Positions 34,761 to 45,939 of a stretch of 64,000 nt of DNA are shown piece by piece. The stretch comes from Acanthosepion esculentum. Lineage: Eukaryota > Mollusca > Cephalopoda > Sepiida > Sepiidae. The first letter of the stretch is position 1; each line of letters begins with the position of its first letter. The notes under the pieces were generated by a model. That model saw only the letters and a list, made by a program, of their open reading frames with translations. It was not told the DNA's origin and made no database searches. Location: the NCBI GenBank assembly GCA_964036315.1, contig OZ038479.1:54034746-54098745 (forward strand), in the 5' to 3' direction. A program made the translations under genes and the position numbers.

Positions 34761-36250
34761 ATAGAAATCATATCCATGAGCATTTTGTAGATTTCTAGTT
34801 TCTAGAAAAGGCAATCATATTCAAATCTCTACCAGAGAGAAACACTGTTCCTGTGCAATAAGTGTATCTGTTTTTTTAGAGAGGTTAACAAGATGTTAAA
34901 CTACATGTAAATACAGTGAACCAAAACCATATTTATCTTAGGTGACATGCATTTCCACAGGTTTCATATTAAATCTCACACATGCAAGCACATGTCTATT
35001 TCAATGCTTTTCTGTAATATTTTACACTAAAAGTGATGCTTTTTTCAATTCAGATTCATTAAACTTTTCTAAAATAATGTTTGAGAAATCTCTGTTTTAA
35101 TTTTGAATGATGTTTTAATAAGGAGAATTATTTAATGTTATCAGATCTATCAGTATGGATGAATTTATAGATTTTACAGATCAGTAGAAAAGAAAAAGAT
35201 TGCAATCCAGTTAAATTTGATGTGAAATGCACCAATGCTTATTGGAAATATTAAATTTGTTGTTTTCAATTGCTGTAGGACTGACTGCTGAAATATCCCC
35301 TCCCCAATTTTATAGACAAATTGTATAGGTGCATACTGGTATTTTTTCTTAACCAATAAAAATGAACCACTTTTCCATCAGATCCACCATATTTTTGTTC
35401 TTTCTTGTCTTGATGTCAGAACACTACAATGACTTGACTGTATCCCTTTCACATGTGAACACCATTCTTAATTTGTGAACTTTTTGCTGTATTACTGTTG
35501 CTTTGTATAATTTTGACTTGCATATACACTGTTTAGTATCAGTGATCCTGACAGATTTTTAATGTAGTGGATCTCCAGCACCCAGAGGCAGTGATTTGGT
35601 TGTGTGCCTGGGAAGCACAACTGGTTACTCTGCTGAAGTTTTTTAATTAATTTTTGCATGTAACTGCAGAGTAATTTTTGTTTTTACCATCATCCCAAAG
35701 AACAGGTTCAGGCATGTTAAATAAATTAAAAGAAAAACAAACCAAGAAAGTTTCTGGTCAGGCAATACTAAATTATTTAACCATAGAAATACTCCACAAA
35801 TTTAAACCATTAACTTGGAATTAAAAACTTCAAAAATTAAAACTTCAAGAAAGATTTTTCATTTTGTAAAATTTATTCCAATCTCCAGTATCCTTTTATT
35901 TATTGCATGGGGTGGAGAGTGTATCTACCAAAAATATTTTACTGATATCAAGTTTTAATAAAATGTACTGAATATTTTTGGTTTTCTGCAGGATAACAAA
36001 TCATACTATTTTTGAGTGTGAACATCCTTTTAAAATACTATTCTGCAGGATAACAAATCATACTATTTTTGAGTGGGAACATCCTTTTAAAATCAAAGTT
36101 ATTATTTTACAGCTGATTTTTTTTATTCTTGGATGATCAGAAGTAAAATTCAAAGAGAATTTTATATTATGTCCTTTGATATCATTAAGTTTTTTTAAAT
36201 ATCACTTTTGGATTGATTGATTTTTTACAGCTTATCAACTATTTGCATTT
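34761..36250 (+). repeat. ZNF-B 3' flank
   Basis: Matches 50860-52250 in the ZNF-C unit for most of its length. The candidate polyadenylation signal that is AATAAA in ZNF-C is AATAAG here (near 35118). A block with AACAAATCATACTATTTTTG is tandemly duplicated at about 35990-36080. No gene is seen. Confidence 0.65.
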
Positions 36251-36280
36251 CTATTCTATCCTCTATTACTATACTGATCG

Positions 36281-36896
36281 CTATTCTCTGTACTATTCAC
36301 CACACTATTTCTCTATATTGATCGCTATTCTCTGTACTATTCACTACACTATTTCTCTATACTGATCACTATTCTCTGTACTATTCACTACACTATTTCT
36401 CTATACTGATCACTATTCTCTGTACTATTCACCACACTATTTCTCTATATTGATCGCTATTCTCTGTACTATTCACTACACTATTTCTCTATACTGATCG
36501 CTATTCTCTGTACTATTCACTACACTATTTCTCTATACTGATCACTATTCTCTGTACTATTCACCACACTATTTCTCAATACTGATCGCTATTCTCTGTA
36601 CTATTCACTACACTATTTCTCTATACTGATCACTATTCTCTGTACTATTCACCACACTATTTCTCTATACTGATCGCTATTCTCTGTACTATTCACTACA
36701 CTATTTCTCTATACTGATCACTATTCTCTGTACTATTCACCACACTATTTCTCAATACTGATCGCTATTCTCTGTACTATTCACTACACTATTTCTCTAT
36801 ACTGATCACTATTCTCTGTACTATTCACCACACTATTTCTCTATACTGATCGCTATTCTCTGTACTATTCACCACACTATTTCTCTATACTGATCA
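36281..36896. repeat. 44-bp satellite, 14 exact-length copies with higher-order order
   Basis: Fourteen consecutive units of exactly 44 bp start CTATTCTCTGTACTATTCAC and end CTGATCA or CTGATCG. Four positions vary, and they do so in a pattern: units 6-13 alternate two variants (an 88-bp dimer), and units 7-10 are repeated by 11-13 with the same rarer TCAATACTG change (a 176-bp period). Each unit looks like two related halves of 22 bp. It is not in frame (44 is not divisible by 3). Confidence 0.95.
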
Positions 36897-36899
36897 CTA

Positions 36900-37590
36900 T
36901 TCGGGTTACTTTTCGAGCGGGTATTATCAAGCAAGTACTATTAGTGTGAGTGTTATTTGAAGGCGTCCGACACCAGTATTGTTCAACAGCATTACTATAG
37001 TTGTATCAGCGATTACAAAGTCTCTACTACAATGAGCATTACAAAAGTGACAATGCGTGTTCATTGACATCACAAAAATCTATGATAAATTGTACAGCAT
37101 TATAAAATTGATAATTGAAATATCTGAAGGTAGTTGGTTTGAAAGTAAAATGGATAATGAATTCCATAACCAACAAATGTATATCTTCAACATTTTCCAG
37201 AGAATAAATCAATAGTTGATCGAAATACAGAATCTTGCATTAAAAAATTTACTGCACAAAAATATTTTTTTATTTCATAATTCTGAAATAAAAAAATATT
37301 TTTTGCGAGCCATCAGAGAAGAGATTTTTAAAATTACATTGAAACTCTGAAGCAACACACTTGTCAAATGTGATTAGAGTTGCCAAATTTACCTACACAT
37401 TTGCAGGGTGTGGAAAGTAACTACTGAAGCTTCACAAATTGTATATATACAAGAAGCAAGGCACAAGTGCATTATTATTAAATCATTGTGCCATCAAAAT
37501 AAGATCTTCATTTACTTCAAGGCGAAATTATACTGAAAAACGTGGCGTTATAACAATGTAACATATTGTTATTGTTATGCTAACCTCCAG
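36900..37590. other. Segment without recognised gene
   Basis: An AATAAAAAAATATTTTTT-type A/T tract lies around 37260-37310. No open frame or repeat match is noted. Confidence 0.4.
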
Positions 37591-37599
37591 GAAAGTGAC

Positions 37600-37860
37600 T
37601 CATTATTCCTTCTCGGGCTAACGTTATCAGCTGACATGAAATGGAAAAACTATATTGAATACATTGCTAGGTTAGCTGCTAAGAAAGTCTGTTCACTGTG
37701 TTGTGCAAGACAATTATTTTCTCCAGAATCAATCTTACATATCTATAAGTCTACCATTTGTCCATGCTTACAATATTGCTGCTACATATGGCTGGATGCC
37801 CCTGCTATTTACCTTGAATCAGCAATTTTATTGGTCCTGAACTAGCTGCTTGGCCTCAGT
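37600..37860 (+). mobile_element. Jockey/CR1-like LINE fragment
   Basis: It encodes a conserved MKWKNYIEYIARLAAKKV stretch, then SPESILHIYKSTICPCLQYCCYIW, typical of the thumb-side region of LINE ORF2. The same region is present at 57416-57540. It is truncated on both sides. Confidence 0.75.
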
Positions 37861-37871
37861 CACTTTCCCAC

Positions 37872-37952
37872 CGACCATTTTCATACAAGTGCAAATACAG
37901 ATTTGTATGAAAATGGTCGATCTGAGGAATTAGGATCGAATTTCGATCCTAA
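37872..37952. repeat. Two adjacent hairpin-forming inverted repeats
   Basis: The first has perfect 17-nt arms (37872-37888 and 37903-37919) with a 14-nt loop. The second has perfect 11-nt arms (37930-37940 and 37942-37952) around one base. They follow directly after the LINE fragment. Confidence 0.85.
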
Positions 37953-38087
37953 GGAAATAAATTATAATCGTCATGAAACCGTAAAATTGTCTTTCTTAAT
38001 AATAATTAATGTTTGCTCTGTTTTACATTGAGCTCTCTGGGTTATATCCTCCTTGGAATTATCCATACGGATTACCAAACATATCAT

Positions 38088-38090
<3 letters not shown>

Positions 38091-38130
<40 letters not shown>
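38091..38130. repeat. TA microsatellite
   Basis: An alternating AT run directly before the left 24-bp direct repeat. Confidence 0.9.
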
Positions 38131-38134
<4 letters not shown>

Positions 38135-38701
38135 CAAAGAGTTAATCATACCTTGAATCAATCAGCAATATGAATGCGATTATTGGCGAAATCACTTCGC
38201 TAGTAGACATAATTATAAGCATTATACTACTGATAATCCTCTGGATGATGAGATCCTCATATATAAAATGGATATGGTGTATTTTTTTTATTTCTGCTAG
38301 TACTTTTGAATGCTTCGCACAATTCATCATCAGGCTTTATTTTTCCATCAGAATCAAAACTGGGAGACGAATTAAATGTGTTTATCCAACCGAAAGATGT
38401 TTTTAAGAATGAGCTATTTGTTAACGGTTATATGGTGTTGGAGCGTGCAAATGACGACGCTAAATTTGAAATATTTAAAGTGAGAATTTTTTTATGTATT
38501 TTGTAAGTTGGTAAATCCACGTATTTTTTTATAAGTGTTTTTCAGTTAATATGATATGAACTAAGTAGATAGTTCAATTAACAGAGTCTTACTTAGTAGT
38601 TTTTTTTTCCTCAGGAATTCTTTACTGCTGGATCAATTGTTTTTTATGAACATAATAAAATACGCAGCATATATTTTACATTACAAAGAGTTAATCATAC
38701 C

Positions 38702-38702
<1 letters not shown>
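38131..38702. mobile_element. Segment bounded by 24-bp direct repeats and TA tracts
   Basis: An identical 24-bp sequence (ATTACAAAGAGTTAATCATA and four more bases) lies at 38131-38154 and 38679-38702. Both abut TA microsatellites on their outer side. The 524 bp between contain an exon-like block (next entry). The layout fits an insertion with a long target-site duplication, or a tandem duplication of a flank. I cannot tell which. Confidence 0.45.
38301..38479 (+). CDS. Exon-like open block, function unknown
   Basis: A pyrimidine tract and CTGCTAG (38294-38300) precede an open frame without stops. The frame reads from about 38303 and ends at 38479 on a codon boundary, followed by GTGAGA, an acceptable donor. 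The peptide has a charged, globular composition (KLGDELNVFIQPKDVFKNE ... ERANDDAKFEIFK) unlike the surrounding simple-sequence frames. I do not recognise the family. No neighbouring exon was found within the window. It may be a captured host exon, an exon of a transposon, or chance. A competing minus-strand frame overlaps the left part. Confidence 0.3.

Positions 38703-38748
<46 letters not shown>
38703..38748. repeat. TA microsatellite
   Basis: An alternating TA run directly after the right 24-bp direct repeat. Confidence 0.9.
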
Positions 38749-38750
<2 letters not shown>

Positions 38751-39300
38751 ATTATTATGGTAAAGTAACTTGGCTTTCGTATTCCTTTGTCTAGGAAATT
38801 GAGTAGACCTTTAGAAAGTATCTTTTGCTTAAGAAAATTATAATTCATTCCTTGACACTGTGTTATTTTTAGGTACCAGCACAAAGTTTCTAAAAAACAA
38901 AAAAGAAAACATGAATCATTTTTAGGTACCTCTAAAACTTTTCTAAAAAAAAGTGTTTTAAAAAAGTTTTATCATCAAATATTTGTTATTTTATTAAAAG
39001 GAAAGACCAAAGAATTTTTTTATTCTTTTTTAATTCTTATTAGCACGTTCGAAATTTTGGTTAGAAATCTTGTTTTTCTTGCCTTAGCGTGTAGACCAAA
39101 CATTAATATTGTAAAATAAATTTTAGCAATTTCGATGGCATTAGAAACACATAGTTTTGGAAATGTTTTTTAATTAAATTTCAGGACTTATTTACAAATG
39201 AATGAAATTTAAAAACAATTTTTGTTTGTTTTTTAGAAAATCTTGCATAATTTTATGAAATTTCAAGAAATTAAGACTTCAGCCTCTTAATATTTATATT
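38749..39300. repeat. Family X-like sequence
   Basis: The block 38825-38880 (AAATTATAATTCATTCCTTGACACTG) matches one arm of the inverted repeat at 56643-56733. The part from 38980 onwards resembles 23460-23760 and 45600-45850 (AGGAAAGACCAAAG, AGCACGTTCGAAATTTTGG). No gene is visible. Confidence 0.45.
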
Positions 39301-39569
39301 AGTTAAAAGCAGGACTCGGAGAATTAAAATCAGCAATTCCCCACAAACTCTACTCTTGATTCATCCGTAATATCCCTGCCTAGTTCCCCCTACAATTGAG
39401 ACTGTTGATTGATATGCATATAACCCCTTTTATTGTTTCTGCTATCTAACCTATATAGCCACAAAGAATGAAGATCCGATGGTATCCCTGTAAAAGTGTG
39501 CTCCTAAACTGGCTTTTGTTCTCTCTAAACTTCTGCCTCCTGTTTTTCTGGCTGCTGGAAGTCATCTGT

Positions 39570-39860
39570 TGTTTCAGTTTTCAAGAACTCTGGGGAGTCG
39601 TTCGACACTTCCAACTATTGGCATATTAACCTTGCATCTCCTTTTAGGAAAATCCTACAGGCATTAATCAATGCTGAATTGACTCATAATCTCTCATCGC
39701 GGGGCCCTTTCTCAGACAAGCAATATGGCTTTTTATTTCTCCAGGTCAACTGATGACAATTGCGGAAAGTGTCTATCATGTTCTAACTAAAAACGGTGAA
39801 GCCCGGTATTTCACATTGAATATCTTGAACGCCTTTGACAGGGTTTGACATTCAGGTGAG
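39570..39860 (+). mobile_element. LINE reverse transcriptase fragment
   Basis: It encodes the N-terminal RT landmarks of a jockey/CR1-like LINE: KNSGESFDTSNYWHINLAS, ALINAELTHNLSSRG, SDKQYGF, then ESVYHVLTKNGEARYFTL and NAFDRV followed by a stop. It is truncated on both sides and joins a zinc-finger relic at about 39865. Confidence 0.8.
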
Positions 39861-39869
39861 AATTTAATA

Positions 39870-40735
39870 GAAAGAAAGCAAGAATTTTAACTTTCTATCA
39901 AGAACAAAGAGAAATATGCTGCCATATTTATTTGCAGTTGTATATCTATATTTTTGAAAGCATCACATTAATTGGCAAAAAATCATGTATTCCGAAATGA
40001 TTGGAATATTTCTTTGGAGAATCTTAGTGTTACATATGAGTAAAAATTAGGTAGAAGTTATTCTTTAGTTGCATTTGCATACTTCTTGTCATGATTTAGG
40101 TTTACAGTAGCATAGGAAAAATGCTCTACATGTAAACAATATTCTTGTGAAGTTTGTGGATCCGTATTTCCAGAGAAGTCATATGCGAACACCTCAACAT
40201 TTTCAAAAAATCACATTTGAAATACCATATGTGAACACACACTTGACAGAAACAATATTCAAGTTTGTGGATATGAACTTTCCGTGAAATCAGCTTTGAA
40301 TCGCCATGTGTAAAGACACACTGAAGAGAAACCTCATTCTTTAGAAGTTTGTGGATTTGCGCTTTCAATGAAGACACCTTTGAAGTGGAATATGCGAACA
40401 CATACTGGAAAGAAACCATATTTTTATGAAGTTTGTGGATCTGTATTTGCAGCAAAGACATTTGGTGTATCATCTGTGAACATACATTGGTGAGAAACCA
40501 TATTCTTGTGAAGTTTGTGGATCTGTATTTGCAGCAAAGACATATTTGGTGTATCATATGTAAACATACATTGGTGAGAAACCATATTCTTGCGAAGTTT
40601 TTGGATCTGTATTTTCAGTGAAATCAAAAATAAAGTACCATATGCAAAGGCACACAGGACAGAAAACATATACTTGTGATGTTTGTAGATTTGCATTTTC
40701 AGCAGAGACTCTCTTCTTTTTACAGAAGATACAGG
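39870..40735 (+). pseudogene. C2H2 zinc-finger gene relic
   Basis: The conserved 5' exon sequence (TTTAACTTTCTATCAAGAAC, GCATCACATTAA) is present, like that before ZNF-A and ZNF-D (60470-60560). About seven fingers follow, with frameshifts, stops and lost half-fingers. Two adjacent fingers at 40440-40570 are near-identical. The splice-site region is absent, replaced by the LINE fragment. It is dead. Confidence 0.85.
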
Positions 40736-41320
40736 TATTTTTCTTTTTTTAAATTATGTTGAATTTTTCTTACATTTATAAATAAATAGAAAGGATTTTA
40801 AAAAAGTTAATGTTTTTCTCTTCAAAATGATACTTATTAAAGAATTATATAAAGACATTTATGATATGTTTAACGTTCTTTTTATATCATAAATATCATA
40901 AATGTCTTTAAATAAATTGTCGGACCTTGTCCAATTCAAAAATATATTATTAAAGAATGTATCACAAAGGTAATGTCAAAAATTATATTCAATAAATTTA
41001 ATATTTTACAATTATTCTTAAGCTTCTCACTCGGTTGACCTTTTTTTTTTTTGCTAGTAGTATTCCAATGTTTCAATTAAAATTTTGGAAAAATTGAGAT
41101 TTTAATGTTATGACACTAGTATATATAGAACAGTGTTTTTTTTCTTTCAAAAAGATGAATATCAATGTACAGCACTGGTAACAAAAATATTGATATTAAA
41201 AAAAAAAATTTGCAAGAGCATGTTAATGTCATGTCACCACAAAGAATTGAGACAAAACATCACGATGATTCTGATATTCTTATCTGAGCATTTGAATATT
41301 TTGTTACATCTCAGTCCTTA
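40736..41320. other. AT-rich segment with SINE-tail similarity
   Basis: At 40905-40950 an AAATTGTCGGACCTTGTCCA motif matches the tail of the tRNA-Ser-like SINE (about 1882-1904). A short inverted repeat around ATTTATGATAT lies at 40855-40900. No gene is visible. Confidence 0.4.
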
Positions 41321-41324
41321 ACAG

Positions 41325-41660
41325 ACTTCAGGATGATTTTAAGTTTACCCAGTGGGAGAACATTACGAGCTTTGACGTCAGACATTTCAAAATTAGATGA
41401 TTTTATTTTCTTTGTGATGTTTTAGTGAAATCCTTGAAAAAGTGATGAAGTGTATGCCAAGGTTGCTCTACAATATTATAGAAGAAACTTATTTCGTTTG
41501 GCTGAAAATGTTATTGATCATTATACTAAAATGTTAAATGGTGGACCAAAAATTTTACTTAAAATGATCCACTTTCAAAATTAAAGGCAATTTTTATATA
41601 TGAAAATATTTTTCTATATTTTTGATGCAATCAAAACTGTCAAGTAATTAAAGTTGTATG
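41325..41660 (+). mobile_element. P-element-like transposase fragment (additional copy)
   Basis: It encodes SLPSGRTLRALTSDISKLDD, then a diverged copy of the AKVALQYY segment found at 42020-42060. It precedes the longer relic in the same orientation, so it is either its 5' part or a second insertion. Confidence 0.6.
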
Positions 41661-41689
41661 TGACAATAACAGAACCCATCAATCTTTTT

Positions 41690-43260
41690 TTCTCATATGG
41701 AATATTATCTAAATGGGTATTATCTAAGTTCTCACTGTTATAAACATTCACCATTGTTATTATTTCATTCAGTATTGAAATCTCAAGCACTGTTCATTTG
41801 TCACTGGAAAATGAATTAGTTCTTTTGCATTTTTATACAATAGATTTAATTATTCGAAGAACAACATAAACATAAGTATTTTTGAAGTGACTGGCATTTA
41901 TTCCAGATGTAGTGTTGATTTATTTATTTCCATAGAAGAAATTAGATGACTTTAATTTTCTTCATGATATTTTAGTGAAATCCCTGAAAATCAGCAAAAA
42001 ACTGACAAAGTGTATGCTAAGGTTGCTCTACAATATTATGGAAGAAACTTATTTTGTTTGGTTGAAAATTTTGAGGGATTAGTAAATCATGGTAAAATAT
42101 TTAAATGGTGCATGAAAAAATTTACTTAAAATGATCCCAGTTGCAAAATTAAAGGCAACTTTTATGTATGAATATTTTTTATATATTTTTGATGCAATCA
42201 AACAATGAAGTAATTTCAAGTGTATGTGACAATAAAATCAATGTTTTTTCAGAGGATTTGACATTGTTTTTAATAAGACTTGAATAAGTAAAAAAAATGG
42301 CTTATACTTACTTTTTTATCATGTCCACCTTTTTAAAAATATTTGGAATAATGGGATTATTGAACCTACTTCTGAATTACTGTTTTTTTTCTGAAGGCAA
42401 AAATATTACAGCAAAACAGGAAATTGTAAAAGGTCTTTTTGAGTATGAAAAATCTCAATTTAAGTGGTTGAATCTAAATGATGTAATAGTTTGCCCAAAA
42501 CTTATTGAGCAACAAAATCTTTCCTATTGTTTAAAGGTTTTTGTGATAAAGCAATAGCTGACATTAAAACACATCTATTATTATATAACGAGGATACCTC
42601 AGAAACATGTAATTTCATTGAAAAAGTTTAAAAAAATGTTTAAATTGTGAAAGTAATATATGGTGACACTAAGATTAACGATCCACTGAAAAATGCGATA
42701 TCAGATTTAGATGATGAACATCTGTTATTTCTTTTCTAATCCTGGAAAATAAAAGAAACAATGAGAGGAAAAAAGGTAAAAATTATATTGACATGAGTTA
42801 CTACTTTCACCATTGAAAATACAATCAATGGCTTAACTGATGTTTGGAAATATGTGTAAGTAGTGGGTTTAATTTTGTTATGCTTGGTGAATTTACCACA
42901 GACTATTTAAAAAAATGAATTTGGAATATTACGGCAAAGTTCTAGAGGTGCATATTTTATAACAATTCAAAATGTTATTGAAACATTTTATATTGAAAAA
43001 AATAAACTATTTCTTAAATTCACTGTTGATGTCAAAGAATACAACTTTGATCCAGGTCATAATTGCACAAAATGCTGGATGAAATAGGATGACAAACATC
43101 TGATAATTTACCAGACCTGGAAACTAGGATCCTTTAAGAGATTAAAATGTCACTTTCATATATAACAGGCTATGTTACAAGAAAAGATTGTTCAACAGAA
43201 GAGGAAATATTAAATATTACTAGTTTTTATTTTCAAGAATATGAACATTTTTTGAAAGAA
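41690..43260 (+). mobile_element. P-element/THAP9-like transposase relic, copy B
   Basis: Frames with breaks follow the order of a THAP9/P-element transposase. DKVYAKVALQYYGRNLF (about 42005-42055) comes first. HVHLFKNIWNNGIIEP (42322-42372), a hallmark of this family, is next. EIVKGLFEYEKSQF, VVCPKLIEQQ-like and NLSYCLKVF (42420-42540) and GGAHFIT-like sequence near 42950 follow. The last piece is SYITGYVTRK (43160-43190), resembling the family's conserved C-terminal motif. Stops and frameshifts prevent expression. No terminal inverted repeats were found. It is more complete than copy A at its 3' end. Confidence 0.7.
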
Positions 43261-43820
43261 ATAGTGTGGTAATTTAAAAATTCCACAGAGATGCCATATA
43301 TTTTTTTAATTTCAATTTCCCCACTTTTTAGATATATTTAATTGGTAAACTCTCCAAATTATCCTGCTAATTAATTTTGTGTTCTTGTTAATGTAAATTG
43401 ATTTTAATTTGTAAAATTATGTGTTCTGGTAATATCTATTATTGTATCATAGTGAAATAGGTATTTTTCTTCATCTTCTGCACAACAAATTGTACATGTA
43501 ACAAAAAGCACAATAAATTTTCTAAAGATTATCAAAATTGTTGTTTTTCTGAAATTTACATTTTTTTGTAAAGTAATTTTAGACTTTGTTGATAGATGAT
43601 TTTGTAAAATGCTGAAATTGCTTTCTGATTGTATTATACAATTGTATTTTCTGTAATCAGTTCGTATATACAAATTAACTCATTATTTTTGGAACACCAT
43701 TTAAAAATGTCTAATTTATGGTGAATAAAGTGATTTTTGCACGTTTAGTTATCTACTGTATTTTTGTTCTTTCTTTGTACAATTGCATTTATGAAAATAA
43801 GTCAATAACTGTAAGATGTT
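43261..43820. other. AT-rich segment without recognised gene
   Basis: The 89-residue minus-strand frame (43404-43673) has no recognisable motif and lies beside the transposase relic. I make no functional call. Confidence 0.4.
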
Positions 43821-44972
43821 TCCTAATATTATATATAGTTGCTAATTAACTAAGTACTGGACATTACTAAGAAGTTCCTTGCTAAAAATGCTCTTAGTAA
43901 TAGTTATACAGTAGTAATTTATGTCTCCACATGTCAGCCCACAGTCACATGGCAGCCAGGCCTGGGTTAATGATTGTTTTGTTGTTAGCCAAAATCAAGC
44001 TTCATGCCAGTAGTCTGGAGCCCTTTCTTAAGTGATATAAACACAGCCTGAGGCAGAGACAGAAAAGGGACACCCAGAGAAACCAATCAAACGTGTCACA
44101 TGAAGAAACTAAAGTCAACAGCTTAAGACATTTTTTCGGAAATTTTCTTTTCTTTCAGAAAATAAAACCTTCTGTAACAGTATCTTCACTATTGCCCGAA
44201 TAAAAAACAATGAAAATAAGATACAATTACAAAGAAAAAATATTTATTTCTAACCAGCTAAATAAGGGTTCTTGCAAAAATTCGTCCCTTTTTGCTGAGA
44301 ATAAGATAACCTATTCTCTGAGTAACACAATGTAAAAAAAACATAGCAGAAAAACAAAACTTAAAAATTACAATGCACAAAAAAAAAAAAAAAAAGAATT
44401 GCGCCCACCTGCTGTGTCAATGATAACAATAAAAAAAGGGGGAAGATCCTTAGGTCTTCAGTACACTTCCAGTCCTTTCAAGGTCCAAAAGTTATCTTTT
44501 TTCTTTTCTTTCTTGTGTAGACAAAGTTCTCTTCCTGGTGACCAAACTCCCTTATTTCCTCCCGCCCGCCGGGAAATTACACCTTTCTTTTATGGCTGCT
44601 AGAAGGTGAAAATTTACTTAAACACACGTTAAAAACATTTTTTGAAAACGCACGTGTTTGCTCCTTCTTCTCAAACAGCGTTAGCTCCAAACTCCACTTA
44701 TGGACTTCTTTTCAACTTTCTTTTCTGGGGCTTTTTCAAGAGGACTTCTCAAAACTTTCTCTGAAGGGGAAACTTGCCCTCAGCAACTTTGTTACCCATT
44801 CATCCTTTACTTATGGGCAAATGCTGCCTGCCTTTTCAGCAGGGAGAGAGAAACAACCTCCTGTCTCTAAGCGGTCTCGTTTCAAACTGCTGCTAAAGTC
44901 CAGTTCTAGTTCTCCCTTCCCTTTCAAAGGGGGGGCACAGTTCACCTTTGAACCGTCCAATCACAATCGATT

Positions 44973-45010
<38 letters not shown>

Positions 45011-45880
45011 CAGGTTCTTAGGGCTAGTAACACAGTTTGTTCTCCCTTGACCTAAAACTTTTCAAAATTGTCCTGCCCTCAGAAGAGGGCCAAGAATACA
45101 CCTTGATGCCACGCCTATTTCCATAGTTAATCACACTCCTGACAACAGACAAGAAGATGACGACTACTACCAAAGTCTGACATGTAAACTATAAAATACC
45201 CAGCCAAACAAACTTACACTACCCCCAATTACAACGGACTCTCCAGTCAAATCAATCTATATTATTTGCTTATACTTTTGATTCTCTTTGTTTATTTCTT
45301 AAGTTTCCAATAAATAATACTAAGAACCTGTGGCATTTCTCCACATACAAAACCATCTGAGAATGATTGGAATTACGACCCTAGACTGTGCCTAGGACAG
45401 TGAAGAAAAGAGGGTTTAACTTACTTGTTTAAAAACTTAAATCTAATTTCTAAATGTCATCTAAGAAATTAACCTATTCAGTATGCAATTGATTAATGAA
45501 AAAGTGCTGAAAAAATCATTAAAATCAAAACTTTATTTTTGCTAAACTGCATAGCATGATGAAAAAAGGCACCAAACTTAATAAGAACAAAGTTTTCTCC
45601 TCAAAATGTTTATGCTATTATTAACAGGAAAGACCAAAGTATTTCTGAATTATTTTTTATATTCTTACTCCTTTTTAACACGTTCAAAATTTCAATTTAA
45701 AATCTTGTTTTTTTTTTTTTTTTTACTGCTTCAGTGGTGTAACAGAGCTGACTATAGAAATTTTAGCGCCTTATTTCTGGTAAAATAACAGATTGATTTT
45801 GGAATTTCTTGCAAAAATCAAATAATTTTTGGAAATTGACAAAATTTTCTGGGCTTATTGATTCACAAGTGAATTATCAG
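43821..45880. repeat. Segmental-duplication counterpart of 22681-23750
   Basis: The matches run 43821-44134 and 45070-45860. They are interrupted by the copy-B-specific block 44135-45069. Confidence 0.7.
44135..45069 (-). mobile_element. Copy-B-specific insertion, possibly LTR-like
   Basis: Copy A reads straight from AAGACATTTT to CCTGCCCTCAG at this point. Within the insert, on the minus strand, 45034-44173 begins TGTGTTACTAG and ends ACTGTTACA, a TG...CA form. It ends with the same TGTTACA as the LTR-like block at 20220-20746. It contains a TA microsatellite (about 44977-45007) and AATAAATATT on the minus strand. Frames inside look accidental. The LTR nature is a guess. Confidence 0.35.
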
Positions 45881-45939
45881 GGAGCGAGAATCACGCTCCA
45901 GAACTTCGATTAGGGAGCATACAATACATTAACGCCGAA

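Noticed and set aside
36281..36896. CRISPR-like array
   Set aside because: The units are contiguous without unique spacers, in a eukaryotic context; this is a satellite.
37872..37952. Bacterial-type rho-independent terminator
   Set aside because: The sequence is eukaryotic and there is no upstream gene; treated as inverted repeats instead.
44399..45021. Two short proline- and serine-rich proteins
   Set aside because: They lie within the copy-B-specific LTR-like insertion; one runs into a TA microsatellite.
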